A stretch of DNA of 64,000 nucleotides from Blastobasis lacticolella (lineage: Eukaryota > Arthropoda > Insecta > Lepidoptera > Blastobasidae), in contig LR990048.1 of NCBI GenBank assembly GCA_905147135.1, positions 6,246,563 through 6,310,562 on the forward strand, given 5' to 3'. The stretch's first letter is position 1; the number at the start of each line of letters is the position of its first letter. A model generated the notes under the pieces. It had not been told where the DNA came from and ran no database searches. It was given only the letters and a program-made list of their open reading frames with translations. Below, in pieces: positions 30,600-41,170 of the stretch. The position numbers and the translations under genes are program-made.

Positions 30600-31200
30600 G
30601 ATATACGTGTGTCCTCAGTGCCAGTCAGCTTTCGTCACTGCACTAGCCATAGTTCACTGTAGGACTTCGGCCAGAGAGAGGCGACCAAGTATTAGTAACA
30701 GGATCAGACAGACAGAATCCGTGGAGCTGTCAGCAAGGAATTTAGGAGGGGTGTTGTGTGAGTAAGGATGATCAGCGCGATCCGATAATTCATTAGTCAG
30801 ATGTTCGGGACAAAACCAGTGGAGTACGATTAGAGCCAGCGGGAGCTCAAACTGTCAGCACAGTGAGAGGGATGCCGTCCGTCGAGCTCACTAGGCTTGT
30901 GGACGTCGAGAGATAAGAACTTCACGCACAGACTTTTGAGTAAACTGGATAGCAAGCTTAGAACACTTGCGTCGCAGTACAGTCTACGGTAGTTTCGCGC
31001 CGTCATCCTAACTCGAGCGAGTGGGACACAAAGAGTGCCCAGAATACCGGCTTTCCCCTTTGTATCTTGATAGCTCGTAGCCAGGTAGCCACGTATTAAC
31101 CCTACGCAGCGGTATTTTAGTGAGGGATAAAAAAGACGAGCTAGTATCTCACCAGCCATACCTACCTTTGCTACGACTGATTATAGGTGATTATAGCTGG
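30600..31200. repeat. Unassigned, GC-balanced repeat
   Basis: The right end (cgcagcggtattttagtgag to tttgctacgactgattatag) resembles 32680-32800, so this is part of a dispersed element. No frame with a domain was recognised. Confidence 0.35.
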
Positions 31201-31208
31201 GTATATGC

Positions 31209-31470
31209 CGTGTGGTGTCCGGCAGAGTAGAATAGCACCAATCCCTTACACTCATGCGTGTCGTACAAGGCGACTAATGTTTTCGAGGCAAAAGATCAAG
31301 AGTCTCCGTAGTCTGGAAAATGGGAAGCAGCATTTTCCATTGTTATTTTTTAAACACTGCGATCTCCAACCCGCCTGCCAAGCGTGGGGATTATGGCAAT
31401 AACCTCCCCATTCGTGGGAGAGGCCCTTAGTCCAGCAGTGGACTGTTACGGGCTGTGAAGATGATTATGA
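31209..31470 (+). repeat. Family A repeat, near-complete copy
   Basis: It starts cgtgtggtgtccggcagagt, includes cttacactcatgcgtgtcgt and tccgtagtctggaaaatggg, and ends gttacgggctgtgaagatga. Closely related to the copy at 47571. Confidence 0.8.
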
Positions 31471-31554
31471 TATCTGGGAGACGCGATCCGGGCGAGTGCT
31501 TCATCCTTATGTCGCAGACAGGCATGCTGCATCATCGGCCGTATCGTCACTTCT

Positions 31555-32430
31555 TTTTTTTTTACTTTTGGCTATCCAGGCATTTGACCGCCATCTCACC
31601 TGGTGGTAAGTGACGATGCGGTCGAAGGTGGAGCATGCCTGTCTAGGAACACCCTATTCACTCTAGCCTTGATGGCGTTCAGATTATAGTGATCAGGGAA
31701 CACACTCGCAGGCAACGCGTTCCATTCCTTAGCCGTTCGCATTATAAAGGTTGAACCAAAGCGGCTCCTGCGGGCAGCTGGAAGATCCACGACATAAGGA
31801 TGAAGCGCTCGCCCGGATCGCGTTTCCCGATGGCGGAAAGGGGCTGGCAGAATGAGGTCGTGCAATTGTTTCGCACTCTCCGAAATGCAACCTGTAGAAG
31901 ACCGACAGACACGCAACCCTGCGCTCGAGGCTCTGCAGCTTAGCCTCAATTAATTGCGGGTCACAAATTATCTTCTTTGCACGTTTTTCCACCGCCAGTT
32001 GGTATTTGGCTGATCCATCCCAGAGATGGCAGTAGTACTCCATGCATGATCGGACTTGTGCTTGATATAATTGAAGCAACTGCTTTGAAGTGAAGTACCG
32101 CCTGACCTTCGAGAGAATACAAAGTTTCTAAGCTGCAGTCTTAGCCTTGGATTCGATGTACTGTCCAAAGTTAAGATTGGTTGATAGCTCAACACCAAGG
32201 AGCTGTAAGTTGTCAGTAATTTCTACAGCTACATTCCGGAAAGCCGGAGCTAGATGGAATGGACTCCGCTTGGCGGAAGAAGAACACGCCTGTGTTTTGG
32301 TAGCGTTGTCGAAGGCTGCATTGAGAGCTTCGTTCAAACGCCTAACCATGGCCTCTCGCATAGCCTCCGTAAGATGAAGGAGGCTATACCTCTCGACAAG
32401 ACTGAATGTCATCCCTGTTAGCTTTTGCCT
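31555..32430 (-). pseudogene. LINE reverse transcriptase C-terminal part and 3' end
   Basis: The minus strand encodes NLQLLGVELSTNLNFGQYIESKAKTAA, a coiled AQVRSCMEYYCHLWDGS block, HPYVVDLPAARRSRF and IMRTAKEWNALPASVFPDHYNL. These are the post-YADD region of a CR1/Jockey-group polyprotein. It is split over at least three frames. The short 3' UTR (gtgagatggcggtcaaatgc) is the tail shared with 10795, 12130 and 54560. Confidence 0.8.
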
Positions 32431-32505
32431 CTGACAGATATCTATCCGTTACTGTGCTGTTGTCAACTTACCACCAGGTGAGGTGGCGGTCAAATGCCTG
32501 GTTAG

Positions 32506-33000
32506 TCAAATAATAAAATAAATAAAAAGAAAGCTCTTTTGGGGATCTGTTTGTGATCGGTACCTACTCGGGGCCTCGTGGGCGCGTACATTTTGGAACA
32601 GGATTTCTATAGATGCGTTGAGGAAACTCCTGTCTGTAGGTATATGAGTGCCGTGGCCCAGGGACTCAAGTATAACGCAGCGGTAAAATACAGAAATTAC
32701 TTTCGTCAGTTTTGGTGAGAGATCAAAAAGCGCATGTGAAGACGAGCAGTCTCTAGCCAATTCTGCCGTTAAGTCCTAAATTTGCTACGACTGGTTATAG
32801 CTACTTTGGGGATCTGTCTGTGTTCGTCGGCAGGGTGCCAGGCGGAAACCGTGTCTGCTGTGGCCGTGCTGCGCCAATGCGCTGACGCAGAAGTAGGTAC
32901 CTACATTGTTTGAACCGGTGCTCGGCGCCTTTCGGGCGCGTGCATTTAGGAAGCGGACTACCAACCTAGATAAGCTCGTTAAACGGTCCCTTTTTTTGAT
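32506..33000. repeat. Unassigned dispersed repeat
   Basis: It shares tttgctacgactggttatag and the preceding cgcagcggtaaaat block with 31105-31195. No domain was recognised. Confidence 0.3.
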
Positions 33001-33169
33001 GTAGTTTTAGACGTTTTTTATGATAATTAATCCAATTTCATAAGTATTGCATCCTTACTTAGATCCATTAAGTATTGCATCTTTACATCCTTACTTAGGC
33101 ATCCTTACTGATTGTGCGTCAAGAAACTTATAACAATAGTTAATTTTGTATATTTAGGTGCATCAGCTA

Positions 33170-34325
33170 GACTCTTGAAATTTTCCACTTTTGGCGTGAT
33201 GCCTCTTTACATGACAAAACAAAGCATGGCCCGAAACCGCCACCAAGGGCCACTGTAGAATTTGGAACGAAAACTTTCATGCCTTGCACTACCACATTAA
33301 GCACTCTCCACATGTTCGTCAATAGATGAATACTCCCCTCTACATTCTCGTGATCCAGTGGATTGACGAACATGTGAAGAGTGCTTTAGCGATAGAGTCG
33401 GCGAGAAGAAAACTTGCTACGCAATGCACGAACCTGTAGATATCAAAGATCGATTAGACTTGTGTCGAATATCGAACATTCCTTGGAGCAAGTTGCTTAG
33501 TGGGGGCAGACTAAACCTTGTCCAATTCAACCCCTCGAAGACACAGGTCTGCGCATTTTCCACCAAAAAATATCCCTTTGACATAATGCCGCAGTTTAAA
33601 GGAACACCCCTTTCCATCTCAAAAAGAATCGGGATCCTCGGTGTCGACATATCGGATAGCATGCGATTCCGAAGTCACCTGGAAGGCAAGGCCACACTGG
33701 CTTCGAAGAAGCTTGGAGTGCTTAACCGGTCCAAGCGATACTTCACCCCAGGGCAGAGCCTGCTGCTGTACAAGGCACAAGTGCCGCCACATATAGAGTA
33801 TTGTTCCCATCTTTGGGCCGGTGAAACTGCCGACCTGCTTAATCCTCTGGTCTCCGTACAGAGACACGCCGTACGAATTGGCGATGATCCCATACAAACA
33901 AGCAAGTTGGAACGACTGGCAAACCGAAGGGACTTTGGCTCCCTGTGTGTGTTCTATCGGCTGTACAATGGGGAGTGTTCCGAGGAACTTTTCGATCTGG
34001 TGCCCACAGCACACAGCACAATTCCGCCATCGCACCACCCGCCGTGGGCTTGGTACTCATCCTCACTACCTAGACCCTCTGTTGGTCACGACGCGAAGGT
34101 TCGAAATAACGTTTCTCGCTCGTACGATTCGGATGTGGAATGAGCTCCCAGCCACAGTGTTTCCGTTGGACTATAACATGGGATCGTTCAAGAGGTATAT
34201 TAGAGGTCTCTTCAGAGACGGGCAACGCATTGGTGACTCCCCTGGTGTTGCTGATGTCCATAGGCAGCGGTGACCACTTTCCATCAGGTGGCCCGCTTGC
34301 CTGTTTGTCTGCCGTATAACTTAAG
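33170..34325 (+). mobile_element. CR1/Jockey-group LINE 3' part with inverted 5' segment
   Basis: 33170-33345 is LINE linker sequence on the minus strand (VVVQGMKVFVPNS, then GGGFGPCF). From 33360 the same kind of LINE runs on the plus strand to its 3' terminus at about 34325. The junction is a hairpin: gcactctccacatgttcgtc at 33301 pairs with 33367-33386. A 5' inversion of this form is the signature of twin priming during LINE insertion. The plus part carries an open frame 33424-34143 and then a 7-nt duplication near 34016 that shifts the frame. It is about 90 percent like the LINE at 8030-8800 by eye. Confidence 0.8.
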
Positions 34326-34439
34326 AAACAATCGAGATGGGATACGGAAAAACTGGTTCACGCTAACAAAGTCACGGGCGAACATTAGGTATTTAGGTTT
34401 TAAAATATTCTAGTAGAGAAGGTACCTACTTGTTTATTT

Positions 34440-34600
34440 TCTACTAGGCACACTTTCTAGGACCCAACGCGACTTTGTTCGTGTACAGCTATTTCACCCC
34501 TACCTACCCATTTTTTAAACCTTCCTCATTAATCACTCTATCTATTGTTGAAAATCGCATTAAAATCCGTTGCGTACAAGATCTAAGTGTATATAGATAC
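34440..34600. repeat. Dispersed repeat
   Basis: taggacccaacgcgactttg, ctatttcacccctacctacc and gcattaaaatccgttgcgta are stock phrases of the common repeat also seen at 29330, 20530 and 45500. Confidence 0.5.
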
Positions 34601-35236
34601 ATATATAGGGACAGACGGCCTTAAGCGACTTTGTTTTATACAATGTATAAAACGATGTATAGATATAAACGGTATATAGATATTTACTATCATTGAAGAT
34701 GTCCTTTAAGCCCGCATGGCCTTATACCTATTTATTTTTACCTAATCAAAGTCACGTCACTGTGTTGTAGATATTTTTGAACACTGTTTTTAACTAGATC
34801 GTAATATAATTAGGTCCCTAATAGGTACCTATATCTAAAACAGAATGTCCAGCAATCCTATAGGTAGCAGATATTTAGGTGTCAGGTTTCCATGATATCC
34901 AGTCCATTGTCAAGGTCAACAGTCTTTTAATCCCATCTGAACCATGATGGAAGCTGTTCCAGGGATTGAGTATCGAATTGCTATAGAAGACGAGACGAGG
35001 CAATGATACGTCTTCATGTCATTTGAAAGATCCGAATCATAACTTTCCATAGAAAAATTCATTTTGTTAAGAGTAGAGCCCAGGTCTCACCCACCGATTC
35101 AATTCAATTCAATTATTTATTTGCGTTAAATATGGTACATACATTACAGGTCTTATAGTATAATTATATTCTAGCCAGAGATAGAGAGAGACATAAACGA
35201 GATGGATGTGGTATTTTATTTTATTACGTTTTCTGC

Positions 35237-35727
35237 TTGGAGTACTGCTGCCACCAGGGTTGCGCTTATATCGGTCTTCTACAGGTTGCATTTCGGAGAA
35301 CTGCACGACCTCATTCCGCCGGCCCCATTTCGCTATCAAGAGACGCGATCCGAGCGAGCACTTCATCCTTATGTAGTGGATCTTCCAGCTATCCGCACGA
35401 GCCGCTTTACTTCAACCTTTATAATGCATATGGCCAAGGAATGGAACGTATTATCCGCGAGTGTTTTTTTTTTTTTTTTTTTTTTTTATTAATACTAGGC
35501 TTGCATTTGACCTCAACTCATCTGATGGAAAGTGACGATGAGGTTGAAGATGTAGCATGCATGCCTAGAAGATACCTAGTGTGTTCCCTGATCATTATAA
35601 ATTTTTTTGTTTCTTTTTTTTATACCACCAAGGTGGCAAACAAGCTTACGGCCTGCCTGATGGTAAGCAGTCACCGCAGCCTATGGACGTTTGCAATATA
35701 GACGTCTTCAAGGCCAGAGTGAATAGT
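35237..35727 (+). mobile_element. LINE fragment carrying two nested LINE 3' ends
   Basis: A plus-strand LINE piece (VFYRLHFGELHDLIPPAPFRY, then HPYVVDLPAIRTSRF) is broken twice. At 35465 a minus-strand LINE tail enters with a run of about 20 T and ends near 35578; the host text then resumes gttccctgatcattataa with a repeated agtgt. At 35601-35698 a second minus-strand tail (poly-T, then aaggtggcaaacaagcttac) enters; the host resumes tagacgtcttcaaggcc. Both inserts are 3' ends only. Confidence 0.65.
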
Positions 35728-36155
35728 GAATCCCTCCGCGGATAAGCGGCTCAATACCACTTGTGAGCATAGTATCATCGACAATTCTCACAGCGCGCTT
35801 TTGGATCGAGTCACAAAGACCAACCTGATATGCGGGTGCTCCCGCCCATAGATGGAAGCAATACTCCAAATGGGGTCTGACTTGAACCTTATATAGGAGA
35901 ACCCGTTGGCCCGGCGTGAAGTATTGCTTTGATCTATTAAGCACACTCATCTTTTTAGATGCGATCTTGACCTTTTCTTCCAAATGACTGTGAAATTGGA
36001 CGTCACTGTAGATGTCGACACCTAGGATATGTATGCTCTTAGAGATGGTAAGCGGTGAATCCGGAAACTGAGGAGCTACAACGAATAGAGTTTTCTTGGC
36101 GGTGAAAAAGACTGACGGAGACAGGATACATCGAAGACAACCAGTGATCACGACA
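35728..36155 (-). pseudogene. LINE reverse transcriptase C-terminal fragment
   Basis: The minus strand encodes HILGVDIYSDVQFHSHLEEK, VLNRSKQYFTPGQRVLLYK and VRPHLEYCFHLWAGAP, closely like 8200-8400. It is truncated at both ends. Confidence 0.75.
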
Positions 36156-36409
36156 CTCAGAAAGCTGAAGAGAAAGACTGGGGTAGGTACCTACCTATGA
36201 CGCCAGAGAGTTTGTGTGCCGAGCAGCACTAATATTCCGTTTACTTTGAATTTTATACCTAGAGTAGGCATTCTATTTTTGGCTACACCGTCACTTTACC
36301 ACTGTGTAAGTATAAGTCAAACACCTGTCTTGAATACATAAAATTTAATTACGTAAGTATTTATTTAATATGGAAAACAACTTAGTCCCAGTAAACAAAG
36401 TCTACTAGG

Positions 36410-36572
36410 CTGGTCCAAAAGATTTTAGCAAACGGCTTGTTATACACCCTATTGTTTTAATGTTTGTATCGTTTAGAGGAACATTTTATTACAAACTTCT
36501 TGGCCAAAAATTATTAGCCAACAACTTCTAGTTATTTTTTTTTATCGATTATTAAAAATAACATGTCTCAAC
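36410..36572 (+). repeat. Left member of a long inverted-repeat pair
   Basis: About 160 bp starting ggctggtccaaaagatttta and running through tgtatcgttta and ttttattacaaac. It matches the reverse complement of 42438-42597 at roughly 70 percent by eye. It may be the terminal repeat of a DNA element, or a solo MITE. Confidence 0.55.
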
Positions 36573-38218
36573 AAAATTACAAGAATTAACCCCTACGACG
36601 GTGGTAACGCGGTAAGCATTTTGTTGTACGATTAAATATGGGTTAACGTTTATAGAATCACATGAAAATTTTATTAGCCCTTTTGGTGAATTGTCCCTTG
36701 CCTATGCTATTGTCGTTTGTTTATTTTATGACTTTAAACGAGGTCAGAGCGACCTGAAACATGAACCTAGACCAAGGCAGTCGCCAAAGTCAGTCACTTC
36801 AGAAAACTTTATCAGGGTATAGTCGTTTATAAAAGAATATCACAATATTACTAGCTGTGAGAACAGTATGAAATATAGTTTCAAACCATAGCCTCCATGA
36901 AGGAGGCTATGTTTCAAACCCATGTAGTTTCTATCATTTTTACGGACCATAGAAATTGGCACAAGTAACTTTCTGCTCTTCTCTGAGAAAGAAGGCTATT
37001 ATTCGAGATACAACCTTCCTAAAGTTATGAAGTTCATGTAAAGTGGTGGAAACTACCTGGGATCTAATCCTCATTTCATCCTGAATCTCATGCTTGTTAA
37101 TGTTGTGGCATTTCTCTAATATAATAGTTCCATCACAAAATAACATTAATAGAGGTTTATCACTGTTTAATCAACTGAATGTATATATTTCTGTAGCAAG
37201 ATGTTTGTTTTAACCATTTTAAATTAATTTAATTTACGGACTCAGTGTGTTCTGAGAGGGTGGCGCCATCTACCCTGCTGCTGCGTTCCAATGTGCCAAT
37301 CGCCTTAATAATATTTTTCAAGTCAGTCAAATTCTTTGTTATGGACGACCCGTTGCCATTTCATTAAAAAAATGATTGATTGATTGACTTTTATGAATGA
37401 CGGAAAAATTACATGGCATAACTTGCCATAGAGAGTATATTATTTATTTATTTTTAAAAAGCGATTCGGACTTAGCGTGGTCTTACTATAACGACTTCAC
37501 CTTGATGACGTTTTCTGAAGTGACGGCAGTTGGCGGTTGCCTTAGTCTAGATTCATGTTTGAGGTCACCCTGGAGTATGTTTCAAATAGAAAATAAGTTT
37601 TTTTTACCAGAAATAAAAAATTTCATTAACATTCATCACAGATAAAGTAGTCCGCGAAAGACAAATTAATCGCTTTCCCTTGACACGCTTTAAAAAGGTA
37701 CATGAAGTTTCTACAACAGCTTTATTTTGTTTAAGTTTGATGACTTATTCAGAGTTCGACAATACAAAATAATAGTTGGAGTATAATCTCTGCAAATATT
37801 GAGATAATCGGCTGTACTTATCAGTGAATAAAATACTTTATTTAGCGGTCAAGGTCAAAATACATTAGCTATAATACGGGAATTTTGATGACTGGCAAGT
37901 TTTTACGGCAAAACTAACTTTATTGCGAGTTTCTAATAGAATACATATTTTAATGAAAATAAAATTAGGCTACGTATCACACCAATTTGTTAACTTTTCC
38001 TGGATCTTGTTTTATGGGAGGTAAATTAATGATTAATTAAATTACATGTATTCACAAATTGTGTTTTTCAATATAAAACCTTTATTCCACTACTGAAGCT
38101 CGAAGAGTGAAAGTGTTTTTAGCAGTAAGTATAGTCCCTTCAATAATTTATGAAATTAAGATAAACATTTGTTTAGTTTGTAGTTATGTGTTACCTGAAG
38201 AGTTACTATTTATTACAG
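36573..38218. other. Unassigned AT-rich stretch
   Basis: No domain was recognised. The minus-strand open stretch 36940-37146 (HEIQDEMRIRSQ, then HNFRKVVSRIIAFF) ends in a stop and could be a terminal exon, but no partner was found. Confidence 0.3.
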
Positions 38219-38686
38219 GATTAAAATCACGGCTATTAAAACCAATAACTATCTTGGCGCTTTCTACTTACCAGCGACTTAACTGGATAAAACAAGATGA
38301 TCCATTCCTTGCTATGTTCCCAGAACAATGTATACGTAGAATGATTTGGCTAATAAGAATCCTCCCATCGACACCACCAACAAACTCAGGAGGAAAATGT
38401 ATTTCTATTTTAGAGGTATGTCTTCTTTAGAGATAAATTTCTTATCTCTAAATCTGGCCTTTGTATTCTTTATCGAAGTTAAATATTTTCTTTACAGTTT
38501 TTCTTGACTATGAATAAAGATGATTTTTGGGTGGTGACGGATCGTTGTCCCCAATGTACCAGTTATGTTCTTCTTCATGCTCGAGACCGGCATCAAGAAA
38601 GGAAAGCTAACAAGTTAGCTAACAATGTTGTACAAGAAGGGGTTTTTAAAATAGACGTGTTGTTCAAGCCTAGATCAAAACACTAG
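38219..38686 (+). CDS. Last two exons of an unrecognised gene
   Basis: Exon 38219-38415 begins after tattacag and ends gag|gtatgt. Exon 38498-38686 begins after ctttacag and ends in TAG. The joined frame is open with no stops across 129 codons. It reads LKSRLLKPITILALSTYQRL, DPFLAMFPEQCIRRMIWLI, then NKDDFWVVTDRCPQCTSYVL and a basic tail. A CPQC pair might bind zinc with other residues not seen. I do not recognise the family. The upstream exon is not fixed: a donor-like agca|gtaagt at 38126 is one candidate. Good splice sites and an ordinary protein composition argue for a real gene or a former one. Confidence 0.45.
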
Positions 38687-39190
38687 CCAGACCATTTTTT
38701 AACAGAAAAGTACTATTTCAAAGGATGCATACCTTTCTCCCCTGAAGTTAGCGCAGTCTCAGAGAATCAGATCTATTAGTCAGTGAAATGATATATATAT
38801 ATATATATTACCTACGTCATATAAGTTTATTTCAATTGATTAAAATGAACAGAGACTTTAGATTTTTACGTCATACGCATTAAAAATATTCGAGCATTCA
38901 TTTAAAAAATATCTTGTTATTCTCTAGACTTGCTTTTGAGAATAATAAAAAAAATTCAAAAAACTTATACCTATTTTCACTTATTTCTATGCCCAACCAA
39001 TTACAACTATAAACTCTAACGAATAAAAAAACAATTAAATAGGCCACAAAGTGCAAAAACTAACTGATACACATTAGAAACTCAAATCTAGATACCTAGT
39101 GTTACTTAGCTCTAAACATAAACTTTAATAGCTACAATATTTAGATATTTATTTTTTTACCAAACTGAGATCACTTAATGTTTTTATATA
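38687..39190. other. AT-rich downstream flank
   Basis: A short (AT)n run lies near 38792. Nothing else was recognised. Confidence 0.4.
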
Positions 39191-39455
39191 CAGGGTGTTA
39201 CATAATATATGTATAAAGCCGTGAACTGGATGGAGTGTTAAACATAATAAAACGATAGGTACAATTATTTCTGTCGTACGTGAATTTTTTTTATATAACA
39301 TATGTATGAAGCCGTGAACCGTATAGAGTGCTAAATGTATGAAAACGATAGGTACAAAAATTCCACGTACAACAGAAATAATTGTACCTATCGTTTTATT
39401 ATGTTTAACACTCTAACCAGTTCACGGCTTTATACATATATTATGTAACACCCTG
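39191..39455. mobile_element. Palindromic MITE with three arm copies
   Basis: The left arm 39191-39282 and right arm 39364-39455 are almost perfect inverted repeats beginning cagggtgttacataatatat. The loop contains a third, direct, degenerate arm copy (39292-39370). TATA flanks both ends. It sits about 70 bp beyond the ankyrin stop codon. Confidence 0.8.
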
Positions 39456-39523
39456 TATAACTTATCACTTTCTTCATCATTGTTATTACTTGCTTCACGA
39501 TCTTACACATTTGGAGGTTCACA

Positions 39524-39952
39524 TTAGGCTCCCGCCATTCTTAAAATATCCATCATTTTGTAGTCTGTTATCTCTTTTTCCAAATGAAACGCCGTTTGTA
39601 GTGCGTAGTTTTTGGCTTCTATATTGATATTTGATGCCCGACAGAGCCACTCGGCGAGCTGGTAGTGCTTCTGCCGGACACACAATTGAAGTGAAGTGAA
39701 AGCACCCAGCCCTTCTTGACCGTTGATGTCAGCACCAAGATGGATTACAATTTCCATCATATCCAAAGCATGGGATTTTTGGCACTTCACGATAATATGA
39801 GTACACTGTTCACCACCGTAACTTTTGATGTTTAAAATCTCTGGACTCACTTGATCCGTCCATGCTGCCGCTCCCCGTAGAAGAGCAATTGAGTTTGCTC
39901 TCCAAACTTCATGGAAGAATGTCTCTCCCGAAAGGTTTCTTTCCCTTAACAT
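39524..39952 (-). CDS. Polydnavirus-type ankyrin-repeat protein (vankyrin-like), intact frame
   Basis: The frame is 142 residues from ATG to TAA. It shows ankyrin-repeat character without a full array: LGADINGQEGLGAFTSLQLC, then YQLAEWLCRASNINIEAKNY, and a final MDILRMAGA. The N-terminal NLSGETFFHEVWRA block and the short, truncated-repeat architecture match the family of ankyrin genes carried by polydnaviruses. Those resemble I-kappa-B without the regulatory ends and act in the parasitised host cell cytoplasm or nucleus; this is known of the family, not shown here. There are no introns. It lies 20 bp downstream of a broken phosphatase and shares its strand. An ordinary insect ankyrin gene is less likely because of the phosphatase partner. 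Confidence 0.75.
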   Translation of the reverse strand: MLRERNLSGETFFHEVWRANSIALLRGAAAWTDQVSPEILNIKSYGGEQCTHIIVKCQKSHALDMMEIVIHLGADINGQEGLGAFTSLQLCVRQKHYQLAEWLCRASNINIEAKNYALQTAFHLEKEITDYKMMDILRMAGA

Positions 39953-40060
39953 TTCAAGTCGATTATCAGATTATCGAACTTTCAACACCGTATTTTGAAG
40001 CGACACTGTTCTTTCTTCTTCGAGTTGGTCTACTGCGTTATTGATGACGCAGACCATTCC

Positions 40061-40201
40061 GGCTATCTCAGTGGACAACTGAATTTGACATAAAAAAATC
40101 TGACACTACTCTATTTTGGTAGACGCTATTGCCAGTTTTCAACGTAGATGACGTGGTGTAGAATTATCTAGTGTCAAATACAGTTGTCAACTGAGTTAGC
40201 C
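40061..40201. mobile_element. Small MITE inside the phosphatase catalytic domain
   Basis: 141 bp with 30-bp imperfect inverted ends. The left is ggctatctcagtggacaact; the right is the complement of ggctaactcagttgacaact. The phosphatase frame is recognisable on both sides. No clean target duplication was found. Confidence 0.75.
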
Positions 40202-40433
40202 AATAGCCCCGCAGTACGGCCCACTCCTGCCAAGCAATGAACGACTATGGGTCCTGGCTCTAGTAAATTGTAACAGGTGGCTCTCTTTTTTAACAGATCT
40301 AGTAGCTGATTAACTTTTGAGAAAAGAGAAAAAAACTCTTTCAAGTTAGTCGGAGTTCTGTTATTGGGCCAGTTCGTATACTCTCCAGATGTAACATCAG
40401 TAAGTCGGAGTTATGTCCTTGTGATACCAAACT

Positions 40434-40680
40434 ATGTGGTGTGTGGTGCCGCCACCTCAAAGAATAGCACCACCCCATCTATTCCCGTGGGCGTCGTAAG
40501 AGGCGACTTAGGGACAAATCCGAAAGGTGGGCAGCAGCATCTTTCTGGGTGATTTACATCAACTGCACTGCGATCTCCAACCCGCCTGCCAAGCGTGGAG
40601 ATTATGGCAATGACCTCCCCTTTCGTGGGAGAGGCCCGAAGTCCTGCAGTGGACTGTTATGGGCTGTGATGATGATGATG
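40434..40680 (+). mobile_element. Family A repeat inserted in the phosphatase, with 10-bp target duplication
   Basis: Flanks ataccaaact at 40424-40433 and 40681-40690 are identical. The insert begins atgtggtgtgtggtgcc and ends gatgatgatgat. It belongs to the same subgroup as 56983-57178 (cccgtgggcgtcgtaagagg, atctttctgggt). Confidence 0.9.
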
Positions 40681-41170
40681 ATACCAAACTCTTTCTCAAT
40701 TTCGAATGTTTTCACGATAAACCTGCCAAAAACTAGTTGATACCCTTCAGAACTGACCCAATACTCATAACAAACGTTATCTTCATCATCTGTTTCTTAC
40801 AATGATACGCGTATTTCTCTCCCAAATTAGGGTCCAGAAGTCCCCAACAGAGTGTTTTGTGGGACCCTGACAGCAAATATATTTACTCCTGTCTTTAAAA
40901 CCATCTACGAAATTCGCGTGGATGTACGTTGAATCGCTGTCTTTGTTTGTTACTACGATAGTCCTAGGTTCACTATTTCAATGATCGTGAACTAAAGTCC
41001 CTCGAGAGGTCAAAAAGACCCTAGAATGGTCCCATGGGATGTCGTAGTAACGGTTCTTGTATGAATTTTTTTCATTGAAAAGTTATTTATTGTACTTTGT
41101 ATCAGGACGTTCTTTATTTCTTTGAATTCGTTGTTGACGAGGTCCTCGAAGTTTGGCTGTCGATTTTACC

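Larger units (their letters stand above)
39953..41165 (-). pseudogene. Bracovirus-type protein tyrosine phosphatase, broken by two insertions
   Basis: Reading on the minus strand from about 41160: an N-terminal EDLVNNEFKEIKNVL block, a frameshift near 41070, YDIPWDHSRVFL, then YIHANFVDGFK and YICCQGPTKHS typical of classical tyrosine phosphatases. A family A repeat occupies 40434-40680. The next part carries the WPD-loop position as W-P-N (40363-40371), so the general-acid Asp is Asn. The HC-x5-R signature HCLAGVGRT is at 40213-40239. A MITE at 40061-40201 follows within a few bases. The remaining end runs to a stop next to the ankyrin ATG, so the C-terminus is shortened. Intron-less phosphatases beside ankyrin genes are characteristic of bracoviruses. 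No functional enzyme is expected. Confidence 0.72.

Noticed and set aside
36940..37146. Minus-strand frame as a possible transposase or viral gene
   Set aside because: 68 codons with no recognisable motif; not enough to call.
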